Source of the DNA: Candidatus Dormiibacterota bacterium
Lineage (GTDB): Bacteria > Chloroflexota > Dormibacteria > Dormibacterales > Dormibacteraceae
Assembly: GCA_955652705.1 (NCBI GenBank)
Contig: CATPBK010000061.1
Span: 1-64,000 of the forward strand
Length of the DNA: 64,000 bases
Direction: 5' to 3'
The notes beneath the pieces were generated by a model. It ran no database searches and had not been told where the DNA came from. It saw only the letters and a list, made by a program, of their open reading frames with translations. Below, in pieces: positions 55,454-64,000 of the stretch; the stretch's first letter is position 1, and each line of letters begins with the position of its first letter. The position numbers and the translations under genes were made by a program.

Positions 55454-56163
55454 ACCCGCCTCCAGGCCAGGTCCGAGGGTGGTTTGATCGGCCCGAAGAA
55501 CCGTTCCAGCTCGGGGTCGTGGGGAGGGATCTGCACCTCCGCCGGATTGAACCTGGCCACCTCCCAGCCGCTCGCCTCGAACCATTCCAGCTCGCGCGGG
55601 CTTACGAAGGCGATCGTGCCCCCTTTGCGCGTGCAGCGCTCCAGCTGGCGCAGGATCTCCTCCTCGGGGCCGAATGCAGAACAGGAGACGCTCAGGTCGG
55701 CCCAACCGTCAGGTATCGACATGACTTCCGCGAACTGGGCCCGGATGTCCGCGCGCGGAACCCGGCCGGCCAGGAGCCGACAGAGGCCGCTCGAGGGTTC
55801 CACCGCTGTGATCTCCGCCGCCCGCTCGGCCAGGTGCTGGGTCAGGCGCCCGGAGCCGGCGGCGATCTCGAGGACGCGCTGGCCGTCCACGGGCAGGGCG
55901 GCGAGCACTCTAGGGTGGATCGGCTCGGCGCGCGCGAGCTCGTCCCAGCGCTCCGGCTCGAACTCGTAGACGAAGGTCCAGAAGAGGGCCTTGCGAAGCC
56001 GCTCGTCCGCCGCGGCGTCTCCCTGGCGCGCCCGCTGCAGCTCCCCGGCCGGGATCCAGCTCTCGAACCGCAGGTGGTAGTCCGGCTTGAGGCGGTCGTA
56101 GTCGGCGAGCGAGAAGTGGGTCCAACCCGGGGGCGCCTCGGCGATGGCTTCGGAATATCGCAC
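55450..56163 (-). CDS. Class I SAM-dependent methyltransferase
   Basis: 237 residues. Motif I is [38 protein letters not shown] near 94-131, followed by a motif II-like [22 protein letters not shown] near 143 and a C-terminal [23 protein letters not shown]. Substrate unknown. The GTG start lies 8 nt after TTTAAT on the minus strand, consistent with a leaderless start. It is first in a unit that continues with the PHP and LLM genes. Confidence 0.8.
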   Translation of the reverse strand: MRYSEAIAEAPPGWTHFSLADYDRLKPDYHLRFESWIPAGELQRARQGDAAADERLRKALFWTFVYEFEPERWDELARAEPIHPRVLAALPVDGQRVLEIAAGSGRLTQHLAERAAEITAVEPSSGLCRLLAGRVPRADIRAQFAEVMSIPDGWADLSVSCSAFGPEEEILRQLERCTRKGGTIAFVSPRELEWFEASGWEVARFNPAEVQIPPHDPELERFFGPIKPPSDLAWRRV

Positions 56164-56234
56164 TCGGTAGGATTAAACATAGGCATCATGCTCAGGATCA
56201 GCGCCCGACACGGGGCCGGGCCGGCGATCTCGAG

Positions 56235-56819
56235 ATGAGCGTTTTCAAGCCGCGGCTCGAGACCGACGAGCTGCGCCACCTGGTTGCCCGCCTGCTCGAG
56301 GAGCTGGGCGAGGACACCGCTCGCGAAGGCCTGATCGACACCCCGCTGCGCGTCGCCGAGTCCTATCGCTACCTGACTGAGGGCTATGACATCGACCCGG
56401 CCGAGGTCGTTGGTGACGCGCTCTTCGAACAGCAGTACGACGACCTGGTTGTGATCAAAGACATCAATTTCTTCAGCCTCTGCGAGCATCACCTGCTGCC
56501 CTTTTTTGGAAGGGTGCACGTCGCCTACCTGCCGACCGGCAAGGTGATCGGCCTGAGCAAGCTCCCGAGGCTGATCGACGTCTTCGCGCACCGCCTCCAG
56601 ATGCAGGAGCGCATGACACGCCAGATCGCCGAGTCGATCCAGCAGATCCTCAACCCTCTGGGCGTCGGCGTGGTGGTGGAGGCGCGTCACCTCTGCATGG
56701 AAATGCGAGGTGTCGAGAAGCCCGACTCGGAGACAGTCACGTCCTGCATGCTGGGCACGTTCCGGAAGGATCCCCGGACGCGCTCCGAGTTCATGGAGCT
56801 GATTCAGCGGCGCAGGTAG
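56235..56819 (+). CDS. folE: GTP cyclohydrolase I
   Basis: 194 residues; converts GTP to 7,8-dihydroneopterin triphosphate for folate or pterins. Seen: [18 protein letters not shown] near 34, [24 protein letters not shown] near 77-100 with zinc ligands Cys and His, [13 protein letters not shown] near 125, and [23 protein letters not shown] near 153 with the third zinc Cys. Length is normal. The stop overlaps the next gene as GTAG. Confidence 0.96.
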   Translation: MSVFKPRLETDELRHLVARLLEELGEDTAREGLIDTPLRVAESYRYLTEGYDIDPAEVVGDALFEQQYDDLVVIKDINFFSLCEHHLLPFFGRVHVAYLPTGKVIGLSKLPRLIDVFAHRLQMQERMTRQIAESIQQILNPLGVGVVVEARHLCMEMRGVEKPDSETVTSCMLGTFRKDPRTRSEFMELIQRRR

Positions 56820-57835
56820 CGGTCGTCGCCTCGCTGGTGACCCCGCTCGGCCCCGTCCCGGCCGGTGGTGCTCAGGCTTTCGTCGCCGATCTGGCCCAGG
56901 GTCTGGGCGCCCGGGGGCACCAGGTCCAGCTCTACTGCGCCGCGGGCTCGGTGTTGGCGGGAGTGGAGCTGGTCACAGTGGAGGTTCCGGCGGCTGACGC
57001 GGAGGCGGCGCTGGTCAGGCCGGCGGGCCCTCCGGCCGCCCCGGTTCCCGCGCTCCGGCGAGGGTTCGAAAGCCTCTTCGCCGAGCTCCGCCGGCGGGGC
57101 GCCGACGCCGTCTCCCAGCACGCCTTCGACGCCGAGGCATTCGAGTTGGCGGCGGGGCTGCCGGTCGTGCACACCCTCCACCTGCCCCCACTGGTCCCGG
57201 CGGTGGTGGAGGCCGTCCAGGCCGCCCTGGCGCCCGTGGTCACGGTTTCCATCGCCACCCGGCGCGCCTGGGCCGGGGTCGGTGTCGGCGCTGGCCTGAT
57301 CCGCAACGGCGTGCCCGACTTCGACCCTGGAGCGCCGCCTGTTGAGAGGACGGCTCTGATCGCCGGCCGCGTATCACCGGAGAAGGGGATCCCTGATGGC
57401 CTCCGGGCGGCAGATCTCGCCGGCTTGCCCGTGCGCGTCGTCGGCTCCATTTACGACAGGGCCTACCGGGAGGGCGACCTGCGCGGCGTGGCGATCGAGC
57501 CGGCCCTCCGCCGCGCCGACCTCTGGGCCCTGATGGCGCGCTCCGCCGTGACGCTGATGCCTGCCAAGTGGGAGGAGCCCTTTGGGCTGGTTGCCGCCGA
57601 AGCTCAGGTCGCCGGCTGCCCGGTCGCGGGGTATCGCCGGGGCGCGCTGCCCGAGGTCGTCGAGGAAGGTGTGAGCGGGTTTCTCGCGGAACCGGACGAC
57701 CTGGAAGGCCTGGCCCGGGCCATCCGCCTGGCCCTGGAACTGGACCGCCGGGAGGTGCGGGCGAGCGGGCGCCGGCGCCTCCTGTTCGACCGCGTGCTCG
57801 ACGATTACGAGCTCTGGCTGCGGCTCTACATCTAA
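56816..57835 (+). CDS. GT4-like glycosyltransferase with non-standard start
   Basis: About 339 residues with a GT-B fold: [41 protein letters not shown] at the N-terminus (G-G-x-x-x-x-V acceptor loop), [19 protein letters not shown] near 182, and [46 protein letters not shown] near 245-290, the E-x7-E donor-site motif. The first beta strand requires a start upstream of the GTG at 56837. GTA at 56816 overlaps the folE TAG as GTAG, and CTG at 56834 is the alternative. Acceptor unknown. Confidence 0.82.
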   Translation, partial: VAVVASLVTPLGPVPAGGAQAFVADLAQGLGARGHQVQLYCAAGSVLAGVELVTVEVPAADAEAALVRPAGPPAAPVPALRRGFESLFAELRRRGADAVSQHAFDAEAFELAAGLPVVHTLHLPPLVPAVVEAVQAALAPVVTVSIATRRAWAGVGVGAGLIRNGVPDFDPGAPPVERTALIAGRVSPEKGIPDGLRAADLAGLPVRVVGSIYDRAYREGDLRGVAIEPALRRADLWALMARSAVTLMPAKWEEPFGLVAAEAQVAGCPVAGYRRGALPEVVEEGVSGFLAEPDDLEGLARAIRLALELDRREVRASGRRRLLFDRVLDDYELWLRLYI

Positions 57836-57854
57836 TTTGGAGCCGGCCACTCGG

Positions 57855-57915
57855 CTGAGGGGGGCCTCCCCCTTGAGCGTCGCGCCGGGCCAAGCCCGCT
57901 CGCGACGACCCCCTG
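57855..57915 (-). repeat. Palindromic element, intergenic copy
   Basis: 61 bases whose reverse complement aligns closely with the carAB copy, including GTCGCGAGCGGGCTT and GGCGCGACGC. Stem CGTCGCG...CGGGC pairs with GCCCG...CGCGACG (57878-57907) around CAA. The G/C palindrome is shortened. The remainder, 57916-58000, contains a further GC hairpin (CGCGCGC-TGCG-GCGCGCG, near 57923-57940) and lies between convergent genes, so it may terminate both. Confidence 0.75.
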
Positions 57916-58000
57916 CGGCCTGCCGCGCGCTGCGGCGCGCGAGCCTACAAGGAAGGGCCCTTACGTTCTAAACCGGGCCCGACGGCAAGAGGCCAGCAGG

Positions 58001-58465
58001 CTAGCTACCCCCGCTCTTGAGGCGGCCCATGAGGCGGGCGATCAGAGCCGCGCCCACCGCGCTTCCCGCCGCCTGTGCGACGCGAACGCCGATCCTCTCC
58101 CAATGGGTGGTCGCAGGCTCCTCGCCCACCTGGCGGTCACCGACGTAGAGGCGGACCGGGGGCACGGAGCGTCGCAGGCCGAGCTCCACCGATTCGACCA
58201 GGTGCCGGGCTCGGTCCCAGATGGTGGGCGGGATCACGCGTTCGACGCGTTCCCGCATCGAGGTCGGTCGCGTCATCCGCCAGACGACGACGCCGCCGAC
58301 GACCAGCACGGCCGCCCCGGCGCCCACGCCCGCCGTGATCAGTAGCGCCCGCCGGCTCCGCCGGACCACCTCGCGGCTGCGCTGCCGGAGGGTGACGATC
58401 CGCTCCTCGATGTCCTCCCGGGTGCCCGCTATTTCGCGGGCGATCTCATCTGACGAAGAGCCCAT
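58001..58465 (-). CDS. DUF3618-like membrane protein
   Basis: 154 residues. The N-terminus SSDEIAREIAGTREDIEERIVTLRQRSREVVRRSRR matches the DUF3618 helix (E-I-x-x-x-I-x-x-T-R-x-x-I). One transmembrane helix follows near 43-62 (LLITAGVGAGAAVLVVGGVVVW), with a second weak hydrophobic stretch near the end (AAGSAVGAALIARLM). These are usually paired with a DUF1469/holin-like protein, as here, and are thought to act in envelope maintenance. The start overlaps the upstream gene by 37 bases. Confidence 0.75.
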   Translation of the reverse strand: MGSSSDEIAREIAGTREDIEERIVTLRQRSREVVRRSRRALLITAGVGAGAAVLVVGGVVVWRMTRPTSMRERVERVIPPTIWDRARHLVESVELGLRRSVPPVRLYVGDRQVGEEPATTHWERIGVRVAQAAGSAVGAALIARLMGRLKSGGS

Positions 58466-58821
58466 TCCTTGGTCTCCTTGAGACTGTTCATGGTCTTCGG
58501 CGGCAGCTCCAGCCGCAGCCCCGCCCGGCCGCCCAGGACGAGCGCGCCGCCTCCCACAACGTAGAGAGCGACCCAGGCCAGGGCCGCGATCCAGTGCGCC
58601 GGGACCAGCACCACGACGAGGGCTGGCACCGCCACCAGCAACCCGAGCATGAGCAGGAGACCGCCGGTGGCGATCAGCCCGCCGGCGATCGCGTTGCGGA
58701 TCGCCAGCTCCTTGGCCTCCTGCTTGGCCAGCGCGATCTCCAGCCGGACCAAGCGCTCGGCCTCCTCGACGATGCCCGCCGCGAGTTCGGCCGAAGACTC
58801 CTTCTGACGGTCCACTATCAA
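58429..58821 (-). CDS. Phage-holin-superfamily (DUF1469/YqjE-like) membrane protein
   Basis: 130 residues: an N-terminal amphipathic helix (ELAAGIVEEAERLVRLEIALAKQEAKELAIRNAIAGG) followed by two transmembrane helices (LIATGGLLLMLGLLVAVPALVVVLV and WIAALAWVALYVVGGGALVLG). This is the Actinobacteria-type DUF1469 layout, despite the holin name. TTG start. It is divergent from the ArsR gene, so the operators at 58854-58900 may also affect it. Confidence 0.75.
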   Translation of the reverse strand: MIVDRQKESSAELAAGIVEEAERLVRLEIALAKQEAKELAIRNAIAGGLIATGGLLLMLGLLVAVPALVVVLVPAHWIAALAWVALYVVGGGALVLGGRAGLRLELPPKTMNSLKETKEWALRQMRSPAK

Positions 58822-58853
58822 GAAACATACAGCGCCGCGGCCGGGCCCCGATA

Positions 58854-58900
58854 CATAAAGGACTGTTTATGCTTTAAGCTCCCATAAAGAGTTCTTTATG
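58854..58900. promoter_or_regulatory. Two operator-like inverted repeats upstream of and overlapping the arsR start
   Basis: CATAAAGGACTGTTTATG (58854-58871) and CATAAAGAGTTCTTTATG (58883-58900) share the half-site CATAAAG, with centres 29 bases apart. The second contains the candidate ribosome-binding AAAGAG and ends on the ATG of the regulator gene (58898-58900). AT-rich dyads of this kind are typical ArsR/SmtB sites. Binding here would block the arsR-ino1-pgs unit, and perhaps the divergent gene. Confidence 0.65.
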
Positions 58901-59221
58901 TTTCTGCCAGGACAGCAGGGCGACTTGCCGGCGTTCTTCACCGCGCTTGCGAACGTGACGCGGCTCCGCATCATCGCGCGCCTTTGCGAAACCGGCGAGG
59001 AGACGGTCACCGAGCTCGCAGCCGCCCTGCGCATGAGCCAGCCGCGGCTTTCCTGGCACCTGCGAATGCTGGAGCTGGGTGGTGTCGTCAAGACGCGGCA
59101 TCTGGGCCGCCTCACCTACTGCTCCGTCGACGCCGACGTGATCCGCCGCCGCCTGACCGACCTCGAAGCCATGCTGGCCGGTCGGACGCAGCCCAGCCTG
59201 GGGAGGGAAGTCATCGGATGA
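58898..59221 (+). CDS. ArsR-family winged-helix repressor
   Basis: 107 residues: [66 protein letters not shown], the whole ArsR HTH. The CxC metal motif of classical ArsR helix alpha-3 is absent (single Cys in RLCETG, another in TYCSVD), so the signal need not be a metal. It overlaps ino1 by 4 bases (ATGA) and probably represses its own operon through the dyads at its start. Confidence 0.88.
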   Translation: MFLPGQQGDLPAFFTALANVTRLRIIARLCETGEETVTELAAALRMSQPRLSWHLRMLELGGVVKTRHLGRLTYCSVDADVIRRRLTDLEAMLAGRTQPSLGREVIG

Positions 59222-60345
59222 GGAACGGCAACGGCAACGGCAAGGTCCGGGTCGCGCTGGTCGGAGTCGGCAACTGCGCCAACGCGCTGGTGCAGGGCGT
59301 CGAGTTCTACCGAGAGGCGTCGACCGCCGACTTCGTTCCCGGCCTGATGCACGTCGACCTGGGCGGCTACCACATCCGCGACATCGAGTTCAGCGCCGCC
59401 TTCGACATCGACCGTGAGAAGGTCGGCAAGGACGTTTCCGAAGCGATGTGGGCGGGTCCCAACAACACTGTGAAGTTCGCCGACGTCAAGCCGTTAGGCG
59501 TCAAGGTCGAGCGCGGCATGACGCACGACGGCATCGGCAAGTACCTGGCGGGCAAGATCCAGAAGGCGCCCGGGTCGACCGCCGAGGTGACCGAGATCCT
59601 GAAGGAGTCGCGCACGGACGTCGTCGTCAACTACCTGCCGGTCGGCAGCGAAGAGGCCACGAAGTGGTACGTCGAGCAGGCGCTGAACGCCGGCTGCGCA
59701 TTCGTCAACTGCATCCCGGTGTTCATCGCCCGTGAGGATTACTGGCAGCGTCGCTTTGTGAAGAAAGGCCTGCCGATCATCGGCGACGACATCAAGTCCC
59801 AGGTCGGGGCCACCATCGTCCACCGGACGCTGGCGCGGCTCTTCCGCGAGCGCGGCGTGCGCCTCGAGCGCACCTACCAGCTCAACTTCGGCGGCAATAC
59901 GGACTTCCTGAACATGCTCGAGCGGGAGCGGCTGATGTCGAAGAAGATCTCCAAAACGCGCTCCGTCACGTCCCAGCTCGACTACGCGATCGGCGACGAC
60001 AATGTGCACATCGGCCCGAGCGACTACGTGCCCTGGCTGGATGATCGCAAGTGGGCTTACATCCGGCTCGAAGGCCGCGGCTTCGGCGACGTACCCCTCA
60101 ATGTCGAGCTCAAGCTCGAGGTGGTCGACTCGCCCAACTCGGCGGGTATCGTGATCGATGCGGTGCGCTGCTGCAGGGTGGCGCTCGACCGCGGCCTGAG
60201 CGGCGCCCTGGAAGGTCCCAGCGCCTACTTCATGAAGTCGCCGCCGATCCAGTACTCGGACGTGGATGCGCGCCGGCTGACCGAAGAGTTCATCGCGGGC
60301 GTGAAGGCTCGGGCGACCACGCCGGCCGCGCCGAGCGCGGAGTAA
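59218..60345 (+). CDS. ino1: Inositol-3-phosphate synthase
   Basis: 375 residues; makes 1L-myo-inositol 1-phosphate (also numbered 3-phosphate) from glucose 6-phosphate with NAD. Seen: [23 protein letters not shown] near 10-32 (NAD-binding), [37 protein letters not shown] near 138-175, [28 protein letters not shown] near 182-209, and [13 protein letters not shown] near 222 in the catalytic centre. It is of the actinobacterial short type. The product feeds inositol lipids through the next gene. Confidence 0.94.
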   Translation: MRNGNGNGKVRVALVGVGNCANALVQGVEFYREASTADFVPGLMHVDLGGYHIRDIEFSAAFDIDREKVGKDVSEAMWAGPNNTVKFADVKPLGVKVERGMTHDGIGKYLAGKIQKAPGSTAEVTEILKESRTDVVVNYLPVGSEEATKWYVEQALNAGCAFVNCIPVFIAREDYWQRRFVKKGLPIIGDDIKSQVGATIVHRTLARLFRERGVRLERTYQLNFGGNTDFLNMLERERLMSKKISKTRSVTSQLDYAIGDDNVHIGPSDYVPWLDDRKWAYIRLEGRGFGDVPLNVELKLEVVDSPNSAGIVIDAVRCCRVALDRGLSGALEGPSAYFMKSPPIQYSDVDARRLTEEFIAGVKARATTPAAPSAE

Positions 60346-60351
60346 CTTCAG

Positions 60352-61014
60352 ATGTTCACGAGCCGGTTCCAGGAGTGGGTGAGGCGGCGGGCGCTCCGGC
60401 TCGCCACCTGGCTCGGCCGCCTGCCCATCACACCCAACCAGGTGACCGTCGTCGGCATGCTGATCACGTTCTCCGCGGCGGGCTTGATCGCCACCGGTCA
60501 CCTGCTTCTGGGTGGCGTGGTGCTCGCCTTCGGCGGTACCTTCGACATCCTCGACGGCGCCCTGGCGCGCGTCATGAAGCGTCAATACCCGTACGGCGCC
60601 TTCTTCGACTCGACACTCGACCGCTACTCGGAGGCGGCCGTCTATATCGGCCTGGCGGCTTACTTCCTGGAGCGGCCGGGCGCCCAAGCCATGGTTCTGC
60701 CCACGATCGTGGCCCTCGTCGGCTCGCAGCTCGTGAGCTACGTGCGGGCCCGCGCCCAGAGCCTGGGCTTCACCTGCGAGACAGGCCTTTTCGCGCGGCC
60801 CGAGCGCGTCGTGATCATTGTGGCGGGCCTCATTCTGGGCGGCGCCATCCTGGTCGGGGTGGTCTGGGTCCTCGCCTTCCTGACCAACCTGACAGCTCTG
60901 CAGCGCATCTTCGAGGTCTGGGGCCAAGCGCGCGCGCAGCGCGAAGTCGCCCGCGAGAAGCCCGCCGAGGTGACGCCGGAGCTCAGACGGCGGGCTCGAG
61001 CGCCACGTCCCTGA
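60352..61014 (+). CDS. CDP-alcohol phosphatidyltransferase, probable phosphatidylinositol-phosphate synthase
   Basis: 220 residues, about six transmembrane helices. The CDP-alcohol motif is exact: D-G-A-L-A-R, eight residues, G-A-F-F-D-S-T-L-D near 63-87. It condenses CDP-diacylglycerol with an alcohol. Directly following ino1 by 6 bases, the likely acceptor is inositol phosphate, giving phosphatidylinositol phosphate as in actinobacteria; glycerol 3-phosphate (PgsA) is the alternative. The C-terminus is basic and cytosolic. Confidence 0.85.
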   Translation: MFTSRFQEWVRRRALRLATWLGRLPITPNQVTVVGMLITFSAAGLIATGHLLLGGVVLAFGGTFDILDGALARVMKRQYPYGAFFDSTLDRYSEAAVYIGLAAYFLERPGAQAMVLPTIVALVGSQLVSYVRARAQSLGFTCETGLFARPERVVIIVAGLILGGAILVGVVWVLAFLTNLTALQRIFEVWGQARAQREVAREKPAEVTPELRRRARAPRP

Positions 61015-61453
61015 AACCTCAAGCCCAGAGCCCAGTGTCGCAATAGCGACGTCTGCGACCGGCGCGACGACGGCGGACTCGCCAGGTGTGGAACACGGAA
61101 CCTGGAAGCGGCGATTCGGCCCCGTTTGGTCGTTCAATTCGGCGCAATGCATGAACATGCGGTGCCAAGGCATCTTCATGCAGCCAAAGGGGGGCGAGGA
61201 GTGGATTCCTGGCCTATCAGTTGACGAGTGTGTGAAACGGGGGGTAATCCGGACCGGAGTAACCCCCATCCGCCGGCGAATGCGGCTGAATACTTATGCA
61301 GCATCTCCACGGCCGACGACGGGCCCTGAAAGGCGCTATGCACCGCCGCGCCTCATGGTCGAATTCTCAGGTCTCGGGTCGACGCCTGGCCCGGCGTTCG
61401 AAACTCCAGCGCCGAGACCGACCCAAGGGTCTCAGATCGGGAGAGGATGCAGG
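61015..61453. other. Gene-free 439-base interval between convergent genes
   Basis: No convincing coding region is seen. It is less GC-rich than its surroundings. Structures noted: a hairpin around 61238-61267 (GGGGGT..TCCGG with CCGGAGTAACCCCC), which could terminate transcription, and GGTCTCGG (61370-61377) pairing with CCGAGACC (61412-61419). Short direct and inverted GCATG/CATGC strings lie near 61146-61170. It resembles neither the ~200-bp repeats nor a tRNA. Confidence 0.5.
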
Positions 61454-63364
61454 CTAGAGGTCGCTCTGGCGGATGGTCAAACGCACCTGGCCGCCGGCGT
61501 GCAGGGTGACCAGACAGCCGCCTTGCAGGATTCGTTCGTATCCTTGCTCCGAGTTGTTGATCGTCTCGACCGGGTAGTACCAGACCCGCGCGGGCGGGGA
61601 GACGCGGAGCGCGCAGCGGGTCGCCAGCTCGGGCTGCTCGAGCAGGAGCGAGGCAGCCTCAGCAATCTCGACCTCAGCGTCCAAGCAATGAGTTTGGCGG
61701 TTCGCGGTCAGGCTCCCCTTGGCTGGTCCCGCCGTGATCGCGAGGTTCGATTCGACAGCCAGCAGGGCTCCCGGGGGCAGCGGGTCGACGCTCAGGCTGA
61801 GCGTGATCGACCGGCCCTGGCCGTCGACCGTGAGCGCTTTTGTCATCGTCACCTGCTGCCCACCGATCGCCTCGGTCCGCTCCAGCCGGAGCCGCCGCGA
61901 TCGCAGCCGCGCCTGGAACCCTCCGGCCGCGAAGCTCCCGAGCTCCTCCAGCTGGCCTCGCTGAGCCGCCTCCAGCCGGGCCCCGGCCGGCACCAGGTAG
62001 CACTGGAAGAGGAGGCGGCGGCGCCGGTCATACCAGAGCCGTTCGTGGAGACCGGGCTCGCGAACCAGGAGATTGGCCTTCAAGATGCCGCCGCCCTGCG
62101 CCGACCCGGCCTTCAGCTCCTCGTGATACGGCTCGGGCCGCCGCTGGACGACGTCCACCAGGTTGTGGCGACCGGCGTCCCACTCCACGATGGCGCCGCC
62201 GGCGGCGGGTGCCACATAGACGTTCTGCTCTGGTCCCTCGAACAGAACCTCACGATGGCCGTCGAGGTCGTAGTCCTCCTCCGACACCCGCGCCACCAGC
62301 CGCCGGCCGGCGCCCTCGGCCGCGCGCAGGTTCTGCCAGACCGCCCGCCGCAGGTGGGGAAGGTAGACGCCCCCGAAGACGCCGTGCCAGTAAGCGTCGT
62401 TGGCCTGGGCCCGCAGGAGGTGGCGGTTGGGCCGGCCGCTCCGGGAGACTCGCAGCATCTTCTTGTGCATGGCGTTGGCCTCCCGGTAGCGCGCCAGAAA
62501 GTTCCGCCAGAAGCCCCCCGACCACTTGATCATCTCCGGGTAGCTGGCGGCCGGCAGGTAAACGGGACCGTGCGGCCGGTGGGCCTCGACGTAGGCTCCC
62601 GGCAGAACAGTGTCCAGCCAGTCCGCGCGGGCCTCGATCGCGGTAAAGAAGTCCTCCACCCAGCCCCGGTCCCAGCAGATCTCGCGAGTCGTCGGCCAGC
62701 CGCCGAACTTCTCGCCGTCGTCGCCCATCAGAGCCAGCCTTTCGCCCTCGCCGGCCAGACCGCGCAGGATCTGCATGACCTGGGCGACCGGCTGCCAGGG
62801 AATTGCGTAGCGCAGAACCTTGAGCGTCGGCAGCACCACCATCGCGTGGCCCTGCTCCTCGGTGAGGAACGGCTGGAGAAGCGCCTCGGCACGGATGCCG
62901 ATCGCTTCGAAGTGCTCGTTGTCGAGGATCGTGTAGGTGTAGCCGGCCTCGGCCAAAGGCCGAGGCAGGCCTGGCTCCCAGACTCGCTCGGCCAGCCAGA
63001 GCCCGGCCGGCCGGCGGCCGAAATGGCGCGTCACGGCATCGCGCAGCAGCTTCAGCTGAACGAGCTTGTCGCGGTCGGAGATGATCGGTAGGATCGGCTC
63101 GAAGTAGCCGCCTCCCAGCACCTCGACTTGGCCCCGCTCGACGAGGCCGCGGACTCTCTGGACGAATTCCGGGTGGTGTTCCCGCAGGTGGTCCAGCAGG
63201 AAGCCGCTGTAGTGGAGAGCGGTCCTGATGCGAGGGTGCCGCTCGAGCGCCTCCAGCATGGGCAAGTAGGACTCTTCGAAGTTGCGCTCCAAGACCCACC
63301 CGAAGTTGCCGACCGGCTGGTGGTTGTGGAGCGCGAGGGCGAGATGGAGGCGGACTATCGGCAC
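61454..63364 (-). CDS. GH57 alpha-amylase or 4-alpha-glucanotransferase
   Basis: 636 residues. The GH57 motifs are in order: HNHQPVGNF near 13, GGGYFEPILP near 84, WLAERVWEP near 124 with the nucleophile Glu, ALMGDDGEKFGGW near 211 with the acid Asp, and a later GGVYLPHLR region. Large C-terminal beta domains of the DUF1925/DUF1926 type follow from about 300. It cleaves or transfers alpha-1,4-glucans, probably storage glycogen; hydrolase and transferase cannot be separated by eye. The GTG start leaves only 26 bases to the divergent holB gene. Confidence 0.9.
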   Translation of the reverse strand: MPIVRLHLALALHNHQPVGNFGWVLERNFEESYLPMLEALERHPRIRTALHYSGFLLDHLREHHPEFVQRVRGLVERGQVEVLGGGYFEPILPIISDRDKLVQLKLLRDAVTRHFGRRPAGLWLAERVWEPGLPRPLAEAGYTYTILDNEHFEAIGIRAEALLQPFLTEEQGHAMVVLPTLKVLRYAIPWQPVAQVMQILRGLAGEGERLALMGDDGEKFGGWPTTREICWDRGWVEDFFTAIEARADWLDTVLPGAYVEAHRPHGPVYLPAASYPEMIKWSGGFWRNFLARYREANAMHKKMLRVSRSGRPNRHLLRAQANDAYWHGVFGGVYLPHLRRAVWQNLRAAEGAGRRLVARVSEEDYDLDGHREVLFEGPEQNVYVAPAAGGAIVEWDAGRHNLVDVVQRRPEPYHEELKAGSAQGGGILKANLLVREPGLHERLWYDRRRRLLFQCYLVPAGARLEAAQRGQLEELGSFAAGGFQARLRSRRLRLERTEAIGGQQVTMTKALTVDGQGRSITLSLSVDPLPPGALLAVESNLAITAGPAKGSLTANRQTHCLDAEVEIAEAASLLLEQPELATRCALRVSPPARVWYYPVETINNSEQGYERILQGGCLVTLHAGGQVRLTIRQSDL

Positions 63365-63390
63365 AGGATACCGATACCCTCTAGATCGCC

Positions 63391-64000
63391 ATGAGTCTCA
63401 CCGGAGCCGCGGCTTTTGAGGGCGTCGCCGGGCACTCGCGAGCGCTCCGATTGCTCGAATCGCAGCTGGAGCGTGACCACCTTGCGCAGGCCTATCTCTT
63501 CACTGGCGAAGCCAACCTCGGCAAGACCGAAGTCGCCCGGCGCCTCGCCGTTGCACTACTCCCGGAGCATCCACTCGACCGCCACCCCGACTACTGGGAG
63601 GACGATCGTGGGCGGGCGATCCCGATCGACGAGATCCGGCTCCTGCCCGACCGGCAGCCTGAGTTTCACCCCCAGTCGCTGCAGCATTTTCTGTCGCTGA
63701 TGCCGGCCATAGCGGCGCGGCGCGTGGCGTTGATCACCAACGTCGGGCGGTTGAAGGACGAGGTCCAGGGCATCCTTCTCAAGACTCTCGAGGAGCCGCA
63801 TCCCGGCCGCATCATCATCCTCACCTCGCCCGGAATCTCGCCCTTCGTCGTCCTGCCCACGGTGGTCTCGCGCTGCCAGCGGGTTAGCTTCCACGCCGTG
63901 GCCGAGGACGAGATCAAGGCGCTGCTGGAAGCCCGGGGCGTCGCCGGCGCGACGGCCACCGGGCTGGCGCGGCTCTCCCGCGGGCGTCCAGGCTGGGCCC
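63391..64000 (+). CDS. holB: DNA polymerase III delta' subunit (HolB-like), cut by the window end
   Basis: The frame is open from the ATG at 63391 to the last base, with about 203 residues visible. N-terminus FEGVAGHSRALRLLESQLERDHLAQAYLFTGEANLGKTEVARRLAVALL (P-loop GEANLGKT), then DEIRLLPDRQ, ALITNVGRLKDEVQGILLKTLEEPHPGRIIILTS (Walker B/sensor-1 region) and VSRCQRVSF. These are clamp-loader features; the short P-loop and missing zinc motif favour delta' over DnaX. TACCCT lies 10 nt before the ATG. tmk is elsewhere in the window, not next to it. Confidence 0.85.
   Translation, partial: MSLTGAAAFEGVAGHSRALRLLESQLERDHLAQAYLFTGEANLGKTEVARRLAVALLPEHPLDRHPDYWEDDRGRAIPIDEIRLLPDRQPEFHPQSLQHFLSLMPAIAARRVALITNVGRLKDEVQGILLKTLEEPHPGRIIILTSPGISPFVVLPTVVSRCQRVSFHAVAEDEIKALLEARGVAGATATGLARLSRGRPGWA

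Noticed and set aside
61385-61430. Possible tRNA around GCGTTCGAAAC
   Set aside because: The bases around the loop do not pair as a T-stem, and no D or anticodon arm is present.

Overview
The window is about 64 kb of dense, GC-rich (roughly two-thirds G+C) bacterial chromosome with no rRNA, tRNA, CRISPR array, phage or transposase gene that I could recognise. Gene content points to an uncultivated Terrabacteria lineage of the Chloroflexota/Dormibacterota/Actinomycetota type: a B. subtilis-type PurF with its four Fe-S cysteines, PurS/PurQ/small PurL, PyrR control, class 1B PyrD/PyrK, a cyclic-di-AMP receptor beside tmk, an inositol-phospholipid operon, an F420-type LLM oxidoreductase and ethylmalonyl-CoA-pathway-like genes. 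This placement is inference.

Layout: 0-4.7 kb holds an M20 peptidase, an RDD membrane protein and, on the minus strand, an ECF sigma factor with a membrane beta-propeller partner. 4.86-25.1 kb is one co-directional nucleotide block: purB-C-S-Q-L-F-M-N-H, a small membrane protein, tryptophan 2,3-dioxygenase, a 56-residue Cys4 protein, then pyrB-pyrR-carAB(fused)-pyrK-pyrD and an N-formylglutamate-amidohydrolase-like gene. 25-27.3 kb (minus) has a coiled-coil protein, a kanamycin-nucleotidyltransferase-like protein and an MFS exporter. 27.6-31.5 kb is an SRPBCC-mcl-mcd-mch-SDR operon. 31.6-37 kb has hisA, YajQ, ilvE, glycerate 2-kinase, an ECF factor with a zinc-finger tail and a SHOCT protein. 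37-41.7 kb (minus) has a secreted GH18 protein with four C-terminal repeats and a peptide-binding lipoprotein. 41.8-49.9 kb has pdxST, GNAT, an R3H ATPase, tmk, a c-di-AMP receptor and a fused ABC exporter. 50-56.2 kb (minus) has a BKACE enzyme, two acyl-CoA dehydrogenases, an LLM enzyme, a PHP protein and a methyltransferase. 56.2-64 kb has folE, a glycosyltransferase, two small membrane proteins, arsR-ino1-CDP-alcohol phosphotransferase, GH57 and the start of holB.

The most unusual layer is not the genes. (1) Four copies of a 61-67 bp doubly palindromic element: three lie in frame inside genes (pyrR tail, a CarB linker, an acyl-CoA dehydrogenase loop) and one is intergenic; stems differ by compensatory changes. 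(2) At least three further families of structured repeats of about 200 bp, placed exactly between operon genes that otherwise overlap by a few bases. Two of these insertions sit beside a duplicated piece of a neighbouring gene (3' end of purF, 5' end of pdxT). (3) Several genes appear to start at CTG, ATA, GTA or CTA codons that overlap the preceding stop codon. (4) Many first genes follow a TAnnnT hexamer by 8-11 nt, which suggests leaderless transcripts.

All calls come from reading the sequence; no alignment, folding or database search was run.
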